A DNA stretch of 46,941 nucleotides. Origin: Bacillota bacterium (GTDB taxonomy: Bacteria > Bacillota > Clostridia > Oscillospirales > Ruminococcaceae). This document shows, piece after piece, positions 23,483 to 32,903 of the stretch. The first letter of the stretch is position 1; each line of letters starts with the position of its first letter. A model generated the notes under the pieces. That model saw only the letters and a list, made by a program, of their open reading frames with translations, ran no database searches and was not told where the DNA came from. The stretch covers positions 1 to 46,941 of the forward strand of contig JAEWLW010000091.1 in the NCBI GenBank assembly GCA_023457355.1, read 5' to 3'. A program made the translations under genes and the position numbers.

Positions 23483-26400
23483 ATGCTGAAAGTATCGCTT
23501 CTGCAAACACCCACCGTCGAGCTTGACGGCCAGCTGATCGCCTTTCCTTACAGGCGGGGGGAAGCCCTTTTGTATTACATGCTGGTGCAGCGCAGCGCCA
23601 CCCGGCAGGAGCTGATTGCCCTGCTGTGGGAGGGCCTTGACGAAACGACGGCGCTGAGGAATCTGCGCAACACGCTCTATGCGCTGAAAAAAGTGTTGGG
23701 CAAAGATTTTTTAACCTCGCCGCAAAAGTCGCTGGTGGTGGTAAATCCCGCCCGGGAATATGCCTGCGATTATGACCGCTTTGTGCTGGCGGGCGATTTT
23801 TCAGCCTACCGCGGCCCGTTCCTTAAGGGTTTTGCGGTTAAGCACGCCTTTTGTTATGAAGAATGGGTCAGCCGTACGCGCGACCAGCTGCGCGACCGCT
23901 ATTTGCGTCGGCTGATGCAGCAGGCGCAGTCGGCTCTTGAAACGCAGGGCCCCGAACCCGCCGCACACTGGGCGGAGGAATACCTGCGGGAAGAACTGTT
24001 TGATGAGCGCATGGCCTCTTTTCTGATGGCCCGCTGGCGCGAGACACGGCAGTATGCCCGGGCTGCGCAGCTTTATCAGCGCCTGAAAACGCAGCTTTTG
24101 GACGAGCTGGGCGCCGACCCGCTGGAATCTACCACCGCGCTTTATTATGAGATTATGAATGAATGGAACGGCAGCGCCCAACCGGCAGCGCCAATCAAAA
24201 GCCATGGCCTGTTGGGTCGGGAAACTATTTACACCGCATTGAGTACAGCGGTGCAGGCATTTAGCGCGGGTGCTGCGCGACGGTGCTCCCAACTGCTGAC
24301 GGGGGAGTTTGGCTCGGGCAAAAGCCGCCTGGTGTCGCAGTTTTTGCACGATTGTGACCTCTCGGCGCTGCTTGTGCTTCACTTTTCCTGCCTTCAATTT
24401 GAAAAGGATATTCCGTTGGCGCCGTGGGCGCGTATATTGCTGCCGCTGGCCGATCTGATTCAGGCAGAAGACATTCCGGTTCCCGCACCGGTTCGGGCCC
24501 GGCTTGGACAGGCCTTTGCCGCTTTCCGCGAAGGGCCGGAAACCGACGCCGCCCCCGTGTCCCTGCTGCGTCAGCCCGCCCAGCCGCTGGAGGACTGCCT
24601 GCTGCTCACCATCAGTGCCGCCGCACGCCGTCGCCGCATTCTGCTGATTTTGGAGGACCTGGAATGGATTGACCCGGACAGCCTGGCACTGCTTGATGCA
24701 CTGCTGCGCCGGTCGGATGCGAGCAGCCTTATGCTGATGCTCACCTGCCGCAACAGCTGTAGCCCGACGCTTAAATTAATGCTGGACGAAGCTGTGGCCG
24801 ACGGTTTTTTGCAAAGGCAGCAGCTGCAACCCTTAAGCCGCGAGTAAACCCGCCTGCTGCTGGTCGAAGAACTCGGCGAAGAAGCCGCTGCGGCGCTGGC
24901 GGAACGTGTATTCGGCGAAACCGGCGGCAATCTTTATCTGCTCACCGAGCTGACACAGGCCTACCGCCGCAACAGCGGTGCGGCACAGATACCGGCCACG
25001 CTGGATGAAATTCTGCTGGACCGGCTCAACGACCTGGACGACAATGCCTGGACGCTGGCCGAACTGGTCTCGGTTTTCCCAGAGGAAGCACCCTGGAAAA
25101 TTCTGCTGGACCTGATGGGTGGTGACGACCGCTGTGCCTCGGGGGGGATGGAAATCCTGCTGCGCCGCGGGCTTATCGAAGAATATCTCGATTCGGGCGA
25201 TGTCTATTACCGCTTTTCACACCGGCGCATCCGCGAGCTGGTTTATGGGCGCATGACCTTTTTGCAGCGCCGTCCGCTGCATCTGCAAATTGCCCAGCTT
25301 CTCACGCAAAACGGCCCGCCGCGTCAAAGCGCCGCCTGCCGCAGAACGTCGCGTCACTTTAAGCTGGCGGGCGATAATCTGCGCGCGCTGGAGTACCGCA
25401 TCCGCGCGCTGGAAATAGAAAGTGCGTGCAGCTGTGAGCCCTTTCCCCCGGTTGTGGGCAACGAGCGGCCGTTCGCCTCCCCTGAGGCGCTGGCGCAGGA
25501 GGCGCGGCAAGCCGCGCAGGAACTATCTGCGCTTCAGGCTGAAAATGCCGATGTGGCGCAACCGCTCTTCCGGATGCTGACGTTGATCAGGGGCCGCATC
25601 GCCCTGTTTTGCGGTAATTTGAAGGAGGGGAGCACGTTGCTGGGTACGCTGAGTGCCGCCGGCAGCGAAGAGGCGGCACACGCCGCCATGATACGCGCCT
25701 GCTACCTGCTGGCATCATCGGCGCTGTGCCTGCAGGCCGTCAACCAGGCTGAGCATTACACCGATACCGGCATCCGCCTGCTGGCGCGGTACCAGGACCC
25801 GGCCATGACCGCGCAGTTCCAGCGCCTGCGCGGCGACTGCTTCTGCCTGCGCGGCGACTATGATAAAAGCAGCTATTATCTGTTGGAGGCGTTAGAGGAA
25901 CTGGAAAAGCGCCCCGCAGCGTCTGAAAACCGGTTGCAGCTGGCCGCCGCCAACTATGATTACGGGCAGCTGTGCCGCCAGCGGCGCGACTATGCCGGCG
26001 CCTGTTCCCATTTTAAAAGAGCCCTTGGCCCGCTTGGCGATGAGCCCTGGCCGGGCACGTTGTGGCTCTATGTGCACTATGGCCTCACAGCCTTTGCGAT
26101 GGAGGACCATTTTAAAGCTAAAGAGCTGTTCCGGCAGGGGTATGCGCTATCGGACAAAACCGGTGAGCTGTGGGGCAGAACCGCCGCCGCCGCATTCTGC
26201 GCTTATTATCTGGCGCAAGACGACGATTATGAGACGGCCGCGCATTGCCTGGCCGACGCACAGGCCTGTGCTCAGCGTTTGCCCTCGCCGCTGGAGGGCG
26301 CCATCCTCTGCTTTGTCAGTATGCAGATTCGGCTGCGTCTCGATAAGAGCCCAGCGCCTTTTGCAGCGCTTCAAAAGCTTGTGCCCATGTCCGCTGAAAG

Positions 26401-26554
26401 CTACGCCCGCCAGGGCATCCGCAAACTTTCCGATATTCCGGATATTTTTGAGACAGAGCTGCTTTCAACAGGGTTGCGGGACGGCATTGCGGCCCAGCAG
26501 AATTTGCGCGCAGCGGAACTTTACAGCAAAAACCGCCATTTTATGGCTGAGTAG
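23483..26554 (+). pseudogene. AfsR/BTAD-type ATPase regulator with an in-frame TAA
   Basis: Reading from ATG 23483 (GGAGGTGCC upstream) gives an OmpR-like winged helix (1-90) and a bacterial transcriptional activation domain (about 95-230). An AAA/STAND-type ATPase follows with Walker A GEFGSGKS (about 271-278) and Walker B LLILEDLEWID (about 386-396). Codon 455 is TAA (24845-24847). The same frame continues without shift with TRLLLVEELGEEAAAALAER and a long TPR-like helical C-terminus to 26554, 1023 codons in all. A single G-to-T change (GAA to TAA) would explain it. The truncated product would keep the DNA-binding, BTAD and nucleotide-binding parts but lose the sensor half. It is divergent from the second ftcD and is probably its regulator. 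Confidence 0.88.
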
Positions 26555-26607
26555 CCCGATGCTCCAATCATGCGGCGTCTGCCACACGTCACCGAACCCT
26601 TGACAAA

Positions 26608-26656
26608 ACAAACGCCGGGCCCGTACCCACTGGTGCGAACCCGGCGTTTATTGTTT
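26608..26656. terminator. Bidirectional terminator between convergent genes
   Basis: AAACGCCGGG (26610-26619) pairs with CCCGGCGTTT (26640-26649) with further inner pairing. T-rich sequence follows on both strands. It separates the BTAD regulator (+) from the flavoredoxin-like gene (-). Confidence 0.8.
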
Positions 26657-26675
26657 TGGGCTGTATGGGGCCCAA

Positions 26676-27176
26676 CTACTCCGCAATCAGAACCTGTTCC
26701 AGTTCGGCGACATAAAGGATGTGGTAGTCCTTGTTGGGGTACCATTTTTCATCACACGACTTATCGATGAAGCAGTCCGGCAGCATGGCCTGGTTATAAA
26801 GCTTTCTGCACACCAACACCAGTGTGCCCTCTTTAAAATAGGGCGTATCCTGTTCGTAGACCAGCGTCAGCCCCGACTTGGAAATTTTATCCTCATCTCG
26901 GCCCGAAACGCTGCCCAGATAGCCCAGTTCCTTTTTAAACCCACCATCAAAAAAGGTCAGCGAAAAGGTGTCGGCACTGTCGACAAATTCTTTGGTGTAG
27001 CGGCCGGGACGGATGACAACAAACGCCACGTTCTTCCCCCACATAACGCCCAGGCCGCCCCAGGCCGCCGTCATGGTGTTGACCTTCTCCCCCCTTTTCG
27101 CGGTCACCAGCATCCAGTCCTTGCCAATCATTCCAAAGGGATTCTTCTGTAACGCCTCCGGTTTTATTGTTTTCAT
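26676..27176 (-). CDS. Flavin reductase-like / flavoredoxin family protein
   Basis: This 166-residue protein has the FMN-binding split-barrel pattern: WMLVTAKRGEKVNTMTAAWGG near the N-terminus, VIRPGRYTKEFVDSADTFSL in the middle, then LGSVSGRDEDK. Flavoredoxin-like proteins bind FMN and shuttle electrons or reduce flavin in anaerobes. The longer frame (to 27350) is unlikely. The ATG at 27176 has GGAGGTTT upstream and begins the family sequence. It is a single-gene unit with its own promoter and a shared terminator. The partner is unknown. Confidence 0.88.
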   Translation of the reverse strand: MKTIKPEALQKNPFGMIGKDWMLVTAKRGEKVNTMTAAWGGLGVMWGKNVAFVVIRPGRYTKEFVDSADTFSLTFFDGGFKKELGYLGSVSGRDEDKISKSGLTLVYEQDTPYFKEGTLVLVCRKLYNQAMLPDCFIDKSCDEKWYPNKDYHILYVAELEQVLIAE

Positions 27177-27278
27177 CTCGACAAACCTCCAGTCAGTTTT
27201 ATATCTCAAGCGCAGGCTTTTCAAGTGAAACCCGATGTTTTCCGCCTTAAAAGGAGCGCTTATGAATCTTCTTTCTAC

Positions 27279-27306
27279 AGTATAATATATCTGTATAAAA
27301 ATACAA
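27279..27306 (-). promoter_or_regulatory. Promoter of the flavoredoxin-like gene
   Basis: On the minus strand TTGTAT (27301-27306) and TATACT (27279-27284) have a 16-bp spacer. Confidence 0.5.
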
Positions 27307-27362
27307 CCCGCTTTTGAGGCCAAATGTCCAGTGCAAGCATAAGATAGCAACCTGCATGACGT

Positions 27363-27392
27363 TTGAACGCTTTAAGTGCCGTCTCATATAAT
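27363..27392 (+). promoter_or_regulatory. Promoter of the jelly-roll protein gene
   Basis: TTGAAC (27363-27368) and a perfect TATAAT (27387-27392) are separated by 18 bp, 28 bp before the ATG. Confidence 0.6.
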
Positions 27393-27419
27393 GAGGTTAG
27401 AAAGGAGATTGAGCCTATA

Positions 27420-28346
27420 ATGAATTCTAACAATAAAACGAACGCCACCGCAAAACCAACAGTGACCGTCGAGCTTGAACCCGTCCAGTTCCCGACGGCA
27501 AAGCGGTTTTTGTCGCCGGACCCCACCCAGAGCATTCTGGCGGATATGCGCAAAGTCACCGACCCCCAGCCCAGTACCCATTTCAGGGTCAGCAGTGTAA
27601 AGCGTCCCGATGTGCCGAATCGGCCCAGTTACAGCGCCGCCTTCGCATTGCCCGCCCAATCGCCCGCGCAGCCCGCTGATGACACCGATAAGCGCAACCG
27701 AAAAGCCGTACCCGCCGCCCCCCAAAAAAAGCCCTCCGCCTTTAAAGCGGGCCGCCCACCTACTGGGAATGAGGTCGGCCAGAAGCCGACTGAATGCAGT
27801 TGCAGCCTGATTCCTTGCACGCACAAGGAGGAAAACGTGGCAACGTTCCCACAGGCCGAGGCCCTGTCCACCATAATGGCCGGCCAGCCGGTAAACTTTG
27901 GTGAAGCGCTGTTCGCTGTGAGCACCGTTGTGGGGCATCCGGTCAATACCGAGGCGTTTATGATCCAGAATGCGGGCATCTACGAGCTGAATTACAGCCT
28001 GAACTACGAGGTGGCGGCGCCCTGTACGCTGATTTTCGGCTTTGAAAACTTTCCTCAGTCTTATTTCAAGCAACCCATTACATACGCCCCCGCCCGCGGC
28101 AAACTTAAAGCGTCGGTACGGCTGCTGTTGGATGCCGGAACCGTTTTGCGCCTTGTGTTGGTCGAAGACCCCGCCGCACCATCCATTCAGCACGCCCTTG
28201 TCAGCAACGCCATGCTTGAAATAAGGCAGCTCTATCATCTCAACCTCATCTGTCCGGAATACAATGTCGGCAGCCCTGAGAAGAACTTTCGATCAGAGAA
28301 CAGCTTTGTGCAAAAACCGGTGCCGAATATATCTTCTCATGTATAA
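27420..28346 (+). CDS. BclA-C/TNF-like jelly-roll protein with disordered N-terminus
   Basis: This 308-residue protein has two parts. Residues 1-140 are rich in Pro, Lys and Ala with no clear fold. Residues about 148-275 resemble the C-terminal trimeric jelly roll of collagen-like exosporium glycoproteins such as BclA (VNFGEALFAVSTVVGHPVN, then MIQNAGIYELNYSLNYEV). There are no Gly-X-Y repeats and no signal peptide. In-frame GTG codon 140 (27837) has a perfect AAGGAGG five bases before it, so a jelly-roll-only product of about 169 residues is likely also made. Such domains sit on spore or cell surfaces. The role here is unknown. A terminator follows at 28469. Confidence 0.65.
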   Translation: MNSNNKTNATAKPTVTVELEPVQFPTAKRFLSPDPTQSILADMRKVTDPQPSTHFRVSSVKRPDVPNRPSYSAAFALPAQSPAQPADDTDKRNRKAVPAAPQKKPSAFKAGRPPTGNEVGQKPTECSCSLIPCTHKEENVATFPQAEALSTIMAGQPVNFGEALFAVSTVVGHPVNTEAFMIQNAGIYELNYSLNYEVAAPCTLIFGFENFPQSYFKQPITYAPARGKLKASVRLLLDAGTVLRLVLVEDPAAPSIQHALVSNAMLEIRQLYHLNLICPEYNVGSPEKNFRSENSFVQKPVPNISSHV

Positions 28347-28468
28347 GGGCGCCCTCTGTGCCCAAAATATCTTCCGGGCGGCTGCCTTGCAGCCATAGAT
28401 GCCGGGCGTTTCTGACAGAACAGACGCCCTGGTTCCACACCGGTGGTTCATAAATCCAAACCATCAGG

Positions 28469-28506
28469 GATTCGCTGTAAGATATGCTTGCAGCGAATCT
28501 TTTTTC
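28469..28506 (+). terminator. Rho-independent terminator
   Basis: GATTCGCTGTAAG (28469-28481) pairs with CTTGCAGCGAATC (28487-28499; one G-T pair) across a 5-nt loop and is followed by seven T. Confidence 0.88.
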
Positions 28507-28835
28507 TCCTTTTTGCAGTTGCACTGCCAATAGGCGCCAGCACTTGTTTCGTCTTCAGAAAACTATGTGCATTTTATATAAAGCAGTAACATTAACGGTA
28601 ACTTTATGACGTATTTTTGTAGATATAATAAATTACACGTGAAAATATTACCAATATGATGTATAATGTAGAAACAATCAGCGCACGAAAACAGGCACAA
28701 AAAAATATGTCCAAATATTTAATTCAACCCGGCAGCAGCATGCAGCGGGAGGAGGGCGCATCATGTACAACAGCCGGGTCGCATGAGCTATGTAATGGTA
28801 TCCAATATAAATACCCACGAAAAGGACAAGATGTT
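28507..28835. other. Leader and promoter region of the first chemoreceptor
   Basis: An AT-rich stretch with two TATAAT hexamers (28624-28629 and 28662-28667), neither with a clear -35 box. The following ~170 bp contain CCCGGC and GCCGGG segments that could pair. No known riboswitch was recognised. The receptor frame is open back to 28656, but that extension is not receptor-like. Confidence 0.4.
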
Positions 28836-30608
28836 ATGAAAAATCTATCTGTAAGCAAAAAACTTATAGCAGGGTTCGGCACCGTACTTATGTTGCTGAT
28901 TCTGTCAATTGTGCTGGCACTGCAGAGTATCGGCACCATCAGCGCGCAGGTAGAGCTGTATGGGCGCTACACGCTGCCAAACAACACGGCGCTTTGGAGC
29001 ATCCGGCAAAATCTCATATCCGCCGAGCGCCACATGCTGGGCGCCTTTGTTGAAACACGCCCGAGCACTGTCGCCACGCTGCTTGAACAGGCTGAACAAG
29101 ACGGGGCAGCCGCCGTCCAAGCACTGGCCACTTATAAAGCAAACCAGCAGAATAACGAAAATGCAGAACAGATCGCACAGGTAGAATCACTTTTTGAGCA
29201 GGCCGCGGCGGTGCGGCGGCAAATAACCGATTTGCTCAAGGTGCCCAGCACATCCAACCAGGCGAAGGGATACACCATCTACCTCAATTCATATGCGCCG
29301 CCCTTTGAACAGGCCAGCAACATTTTAATCGGCTTTACTGCAACGGCGGAAACTCTCGCTGCTGAACAGCGCGCCACCGCCGCCAGACTGGTCACACAGG
29401 TTTGGGCGATGCTTATCGCCTGCGGTGTTGTCTCGGTACTGCTTGCGGTTGCAGTCAGCATGGCAATCCGCAAATCCATTCTGACGCCCGTCAAAGAAAT
29501 TGTGGCGTCCTTTGAAGAAATCGCAAAGGGCAATATGCACACGCAAATCAATTATGAAAGCCGCGATGAGATGGGCCGCATGGCCATGCTCATTAAAAAA
29601 TCCAACAGCATACAAACAGCCATCATGGCCGATGTCATCGATAAATTTACAAAGCTGTCGCAGGGCGATTTACAAGTAGCGATTGCACAGGATTATCCCG
29701 GTGCGTATGCCGCGCTAAAAGAATCCATCCTCAGCACGGTGACCGCCCTTAATCGCACCATGCAAGTCATCAACAATGCTGCCGAACAGGTCAGCAGCGG
29801 TTCCGAACAGGTTTCCAGCGGGGCACAGGCACTGGCCTCCGGCTCTGCGGAGCAGGCCGCTTCTGTGGAGGAGCTTTCCGCCTCTGCATCCAAAATTGCA
29901 CAACAGGCTGAGGAAAACGCCGCCAACGTTGAAATTGCCACAAAATATGTTGCGGAGGCCGGGGCAGGCGTTAGCACCGGCAATGAGCACATGGCGCAGC
30001 TGACAAGGGCGATGGAAAATATCAGCACCGCCTCTTCCCAAATTGCCAATATCGCCAAGGTTATTGAAGATGTTGCATTCCAAACCAATATTCTGGCGCT
30101 TAACGCCGCTATTGAAGCGGCGCGTGCGGGCGAATTCGGCAAGGGATTTGCCGTGGTCGCCGACGAGGTGCGCAGCCTGGCCGCAAAATCGGCTGAGGCC
30201 GCCCAGCAGACGGCCGGGCTGGTTGAACATTCCAACGCCACCGTCGCCGAGGGCGCCGAGCTGACGCAGCGGACTGCCCAAATTTTGCAGGAGGTTGAGC
30301 AAAAGGCCCAGAATGCCAACGAGAGCATCACAAAAATAAAATCGGCTTCTGCCGGGCAGGCCCTGGCCATCGAAGAGGTTAAGCTGGGGTTGTCTCAGGT
30401 TTCTTCCGTTATCCAAACCAATGCGGCAACTGCTGAAGAAAACGCTGCCACCAGTGAACAAATGTCGGCGCAGGCTGCCGCATTGCAAGCGGAAGTCGGA
30501 AAATTCAGGCTTCAGTCCACCCCTGAAGCCGCCGCCCTGCCCCCGGAGCAATTATCCGCTGAACCGGAACTAAAAAGTAACGTGCGTGACGTCTCTGAGA
30601 AATATTAA
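28836..30608 (+). CDS. Methyl-accepting chemotaxis protein (membrane)
   Basis: This 590-residue chemoreceptor has a first membrane segment at about 11-32. An extracellular helical ligand domain of about 155 residues follows, then a second membrane segment (about 189-211), a HAMP domain and a long cytoplasmic coiled coil. The signalling tip is DVAFQTNILALNAAIEAARA followed by GFAVVADEVRSLAAKSAEA. It passes signals to CheA/CheW. The start at ATG 28836 with AAAGGAC upstream gives KNLSVSKKLIAGFG, matching the other receptor at 35343. The C-terminus ends in EKY. The ligand is unknown. A tandem HAMP-like segment after the first HAMP is possible. Confidence 0.95.
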   Translation: MKNLSVSKKLIAGFGTVLMLLILSIVLALQSIGTISAQVELYGRYTLPNNTALWSIRQNLISAERHMLGAFVETRPSTVATLLEQAEQDGAAAVQALATYKANQQNNENAEQIAQVESLFEQAAAVRRQITDLLKVPSTSNQAKGYTIYLNSYAPPFEQASNILIGFTATAETLAAEQRATAARLVTQVWAMLIACGVVSVLLAVAVSMAIRKSILTPVKEIVASFEEIAKGNMHTQINYESRDEMGRMAMLIKKSNSIQTAIMADVIDKFTKLSQGDLQVAIAQDYPGAYAALKESILSTVTALNRTMQVINNAAEQVSSGSEQVSSGAQALASGSAEQAASVEELSASASKIAQQAEENAANVEIATKYVAEAGAGVSTGNEHMAQLTRAMENISTASSQIANIAKVIEDVAFQTNILALNAAIEAARAGEFGKGFAVVADEVRSLAAKSAEAAQQTAGLVEHSNATVAEGAELTQRTAQILQEVEQKAQNANESITKIKSASAGQALAIEEVKLGLSQVSSVIQTNAATAEENAATSEQMSAQAAALQAEVGKFRLQSTPEAAALPPEQLSAEPELKSNVRDVSEKY

Positions 30609-30888
30609 CCATCAAATCCGTTACCGGCCTGATAATGCAGGGGGGCTTTTGGCCTAGCCGGGCCTCTCTTGCAAAACGCGAACCCGGTTGCCTTTTGAAA
30701 ACGTTCTTTTGCACATGTCTGAATCAGCTTCATCAATGCTAAAGAGCCACGGCCTTTCCCCGGCATTGGCCGATGGACATGCACCAAAATAGAAAGCAAC
30801 GTTACAACAGTCCTTTTCAGGTTGAATGAGCGGGTATATCCCATCGACAAGTGGCCTGTGCCATCTGCACGGGAAACATACCAGCCAC
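30609..30888. other. Gap without recognised gene
   Basis: About 280 bp after the chemoreceptor. A minus-strand frame crosses it but also runs through the downstream terminator and repeat and shows no family resemblance. No promoter was recognised. Confidence 0.35.
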
Positions 30889-30940
30889 AAACCCGGTCAG
30901 AATACGGGCGCCAAGGCGCCTGTATTCTGACCGGGTTTTC
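30889..30940. terminator. Long stem terminator between convergent receptor genes
   Basis: ACCCGGTCAGAATAC pairs with GTATTCTGACCGGGT, with an inner CGCC/GGCG hairpin. TTTT follows on the plus strand, and a shorter T-run on the minus strand. It lies between the plus-strand receptor and the minus-strand CZB receptor. Confidence 0.8.
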
Positions 30941-30990
30941 TGTACAGCAGACATGTTTAATCAAGTGACTATGCCGATATACCTGATGAT

Positions 30991-31152
30991 TATAGTCAAA
31001 CAACTCAATAATTGGGCACAGTCTTTACGGCCTATTTTACGCCGCGCTACGTTGCTGTCCTTGGCGGGCGGCAGCCCGCCTGCGTTCTCCGACTTGCGGA
31101 GCGCAAAATATCCTCGCCAATCCTGTACCTATTTCCAAGCTGTTTAACTATA
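30991..31152 (-). repeat. Dispersed structured repeat, copy 4 (inverted)
   Basis: This 162-bp element is closely similar to copy 1 when read on the minus strand. The ends TATAGTTAAACAGCT and AGTTGTTTGACTATA pair with G-U at two places. CTCCG/CGGAG, GGCGGGC/GCCCGCC, TATTTTGCGC/GCGTAAAATA and GGTACAG/CTGTGCC form nested stems. It lies 9 bp beyond the stop of the CZB receptor gene. Confidence 0.8.
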
Positions 31153-31161
31153 AAACCTTTG

Positions 31162-32514
31162 TCAAAGATTATTGAGCATCTTTTTAAGAACCGCAACCAC
31201 CTGCGAGGAAAGCGCGTCAATTTCCGCCAAGCCTGCTTCCGCCGCCGCATGATTGCCCACGTTATAGGCCTTGATGGCTTCTGCCGCAACCTGATGCAAC
31301 CGGGCATGCGGTTTTTCAATTTCGCCAAGGAACTTCGCGATACCGGGATGGTTGCTGCCATAACCTGCAAGCCAACGCCCCAACCGGCAGGTGTGATGAT
31401 TGCCTGCTTCCTTCTCATTTAGCTGCTCAAAGCCCAACAGCATATTATAAATTTTCCATTTCCAGTAAATGTGATCGGTAATATAGAGATGAATAGCATT
31501 CCTGGGTTCCAGCTGATCCAGCCTATCCACTGTCTGAATGCGGTAGCTGTTGATCTCCTTAGAAATATCATAAAAGCCCCGTCCTGTCTTAATACAATCG
31601 TTGTACAGGCCCGACGCTTTCTCGCTCATTGTGGTGAGCGAGGCGGCTATGGTGTCGGCGGCAGCCGTCTGTTCCTCAATACCCGACATAATATGCTGCA
31701 TGTTGCCGTTAATGCCCTCAACCGCTTCACTGATTTTTAAAACATTCTCCGAAAGCGTATCAACATTACTTCTGCATCCATAGAACTTTTCAGCAATCTG
31801 CGCGATAAAATCGGACGATGCTTTGATTCCCCCGCTCATAACATTGAGCTTTTGCTCGATATAGCTGGCGGATTCAGCCGAACTTTGCGCAAGTTTCTTG
31901 ATCTCGCCCGCCACAACCGCAAAGCCCTTGCCCGCTTCACCAGACCGGGCCGCTTCAATCGACGCATTGAGCGCCAGCAGGTTGGTCTGGCTGGCGATTG
32001 AGCTAATCAAACCGGTGAGCGAATCAATTTCACCGGCCTGCCGGTTGAGATCTTCGATGGTTTTGTGCGCCATCTGAATATCATCGTATGCCTCGTGTAT
32101 TTTTGTCAGCGTCTTTTCAGAAATCTCCTTGCCCTGCAACGCCAACCCGGTCGTATCCTGTGCAAATTTTGCCGATTGCTGCACAAGTTCTGAAATCTGC
32201 TCAATGGCTGACGCATTTTCTTCGCCCGCAGCTGAAATGGATTCCACCAACTGCCGCTGTTCCTGAACGTCCAGGATCATCTGCCTTACAAAATCCATCT
32301 CCATAATGCGCTGCATCAGTGAATTCAGGTGCAGGGTAATATCATGATGGGCCTGACAGTTCATTTCCTTGGCCCGGGCCATCGCATCGCCTACAAATTT
32401 TAGCCGGGGATCCAGTGGCGCCGCATCGTCTCCTGAGTATTGCTGCAAAACCTGCTCAAGATAATTTTCCAATTGCACATGTGGAATTTTACCAAATACG
32501 AATTTTTGTGTCAT
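31162..32514 (-). CDS. Soluble chemoreceptor-like protein with C-terminal CZB domain
   Basis: This 450-residue protein has no membrane segment. The MCP signalling hairpin is at about 90-320, with the tip IASQTNLLALNASIEAARSG and GFAVVAGEIKKLAQ. The C-terminus is a chemoreceptor zinc-binding domain with the expected ligands: H348 (TDHIYWKWK), C376 (CRLGRWL), H403 and H407 (HARLH). CZB domains bind Zn2+ and sense zinc or hypochlorite-type oxidants, and are found on cytosolic receptors and on diguanylate cyclases. The N-terminal ~85 residues are helical and unassigned. It is divergent from a diguanylate cyclase gene, which fits a link between chemotaxis and c-di-GMP. Confidence 0.93.
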   Translation of the reverse strand: MTQKFVFGKIPHVQLENYLEQVLQQYSGDDAAPLDPRLKFVGDAMARAKEMNCQAHHDITLHLNSLMQRIMEMDFVRQMILDVQEQRQLVESISAAGEENASAIEQISELVQQSAKFAQDTTGLALQGKEISEKTLTKIHEAYDDIQMAHKTIEDLNRQAGEIDSLTGLISSIASQTNLLALNASIEAARSGEAGKGFAVVAGEIKKLAQSSAESASYIEQKLNVMSGGIKASSDFIAQIAEKFYGCRSNVDTLSENVLKISEAVEGINGNMQHIMSGIEEQTAAADTIAASLTTMSEKASGLYNDCIKTGRGFYDISKEINSYRIQTVDRLDQLEPRNAIHLYITDHIYWKWKIYNMLLGFEQLNEKEAGNHHTCRLGRWLAGYGSNHPGIAKFLGEIEKPHARLHQVAAEAIKAYNVGNHAAAEAGLAEIDALSSQVVAVLKKMLNNL

Positions 32515-32903
32515 AATAATTTCCCCTCAGCTGTCCGGTTATTGGTTGTATACCAATATACAAATTTCGACAAAATGTTGCTCTAATTCTATTTTATTTT
32601 ATGAGGCCTGTCAATAATCATGAATACGATATTTTGCTTTATGAGTGGCTGTTTTTATAACAAAGAACTATTTTTTACAAATCAATCACACTCTCCCTTA
32701 AAAAGTTTGCTATTATTGATTTTAATCCCGTTTATTTGGTGGATATATTTTAAATTTAGCTGTATAATAAGAAAATCTTATTTATCAGGCCCTTTTTACA
32801 TACATTTTGCCGCCGCAAAGACCATAAAACCAGTTGCCATATTCTTTGTTGCGCTCCCAGCAAGCGGCAGCATCGAATACACCTATGTGGGAGATCGATA
32901 TCT
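32515..32903. other. Divergent promoter region (CZB receptor / GGDEF)
   Basis: An AT-rich region with TATAAT at 32763-32768 on the plus strand (no good -35) and an ATTGGT/ACCAAT-type inverted repeat near 32540-32562 beside the CZB gene. A 95-codon hydrophobic frame at 32620-32907 lacks a ribosome binding site and was not accepted as a gene. No c-di-GMP riboswitch was recognised. Confidence 0.4.

Noticed and set aside
30605..31003. 132-codon minus-strand frame in the receptor/repeat gap
   Set aside because: It crosses a terminator and the repeat edge, has no ribosome binding site and resembles no family.
32790..32900. c-di-GMP-I riboswitch before the second GGDEF gene (CCGCAAAGACC resembles part of the motif)
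   Set aside because: The upstream CACGCACAGGGCAA half and the tetraloop-receptor pairing are missing.
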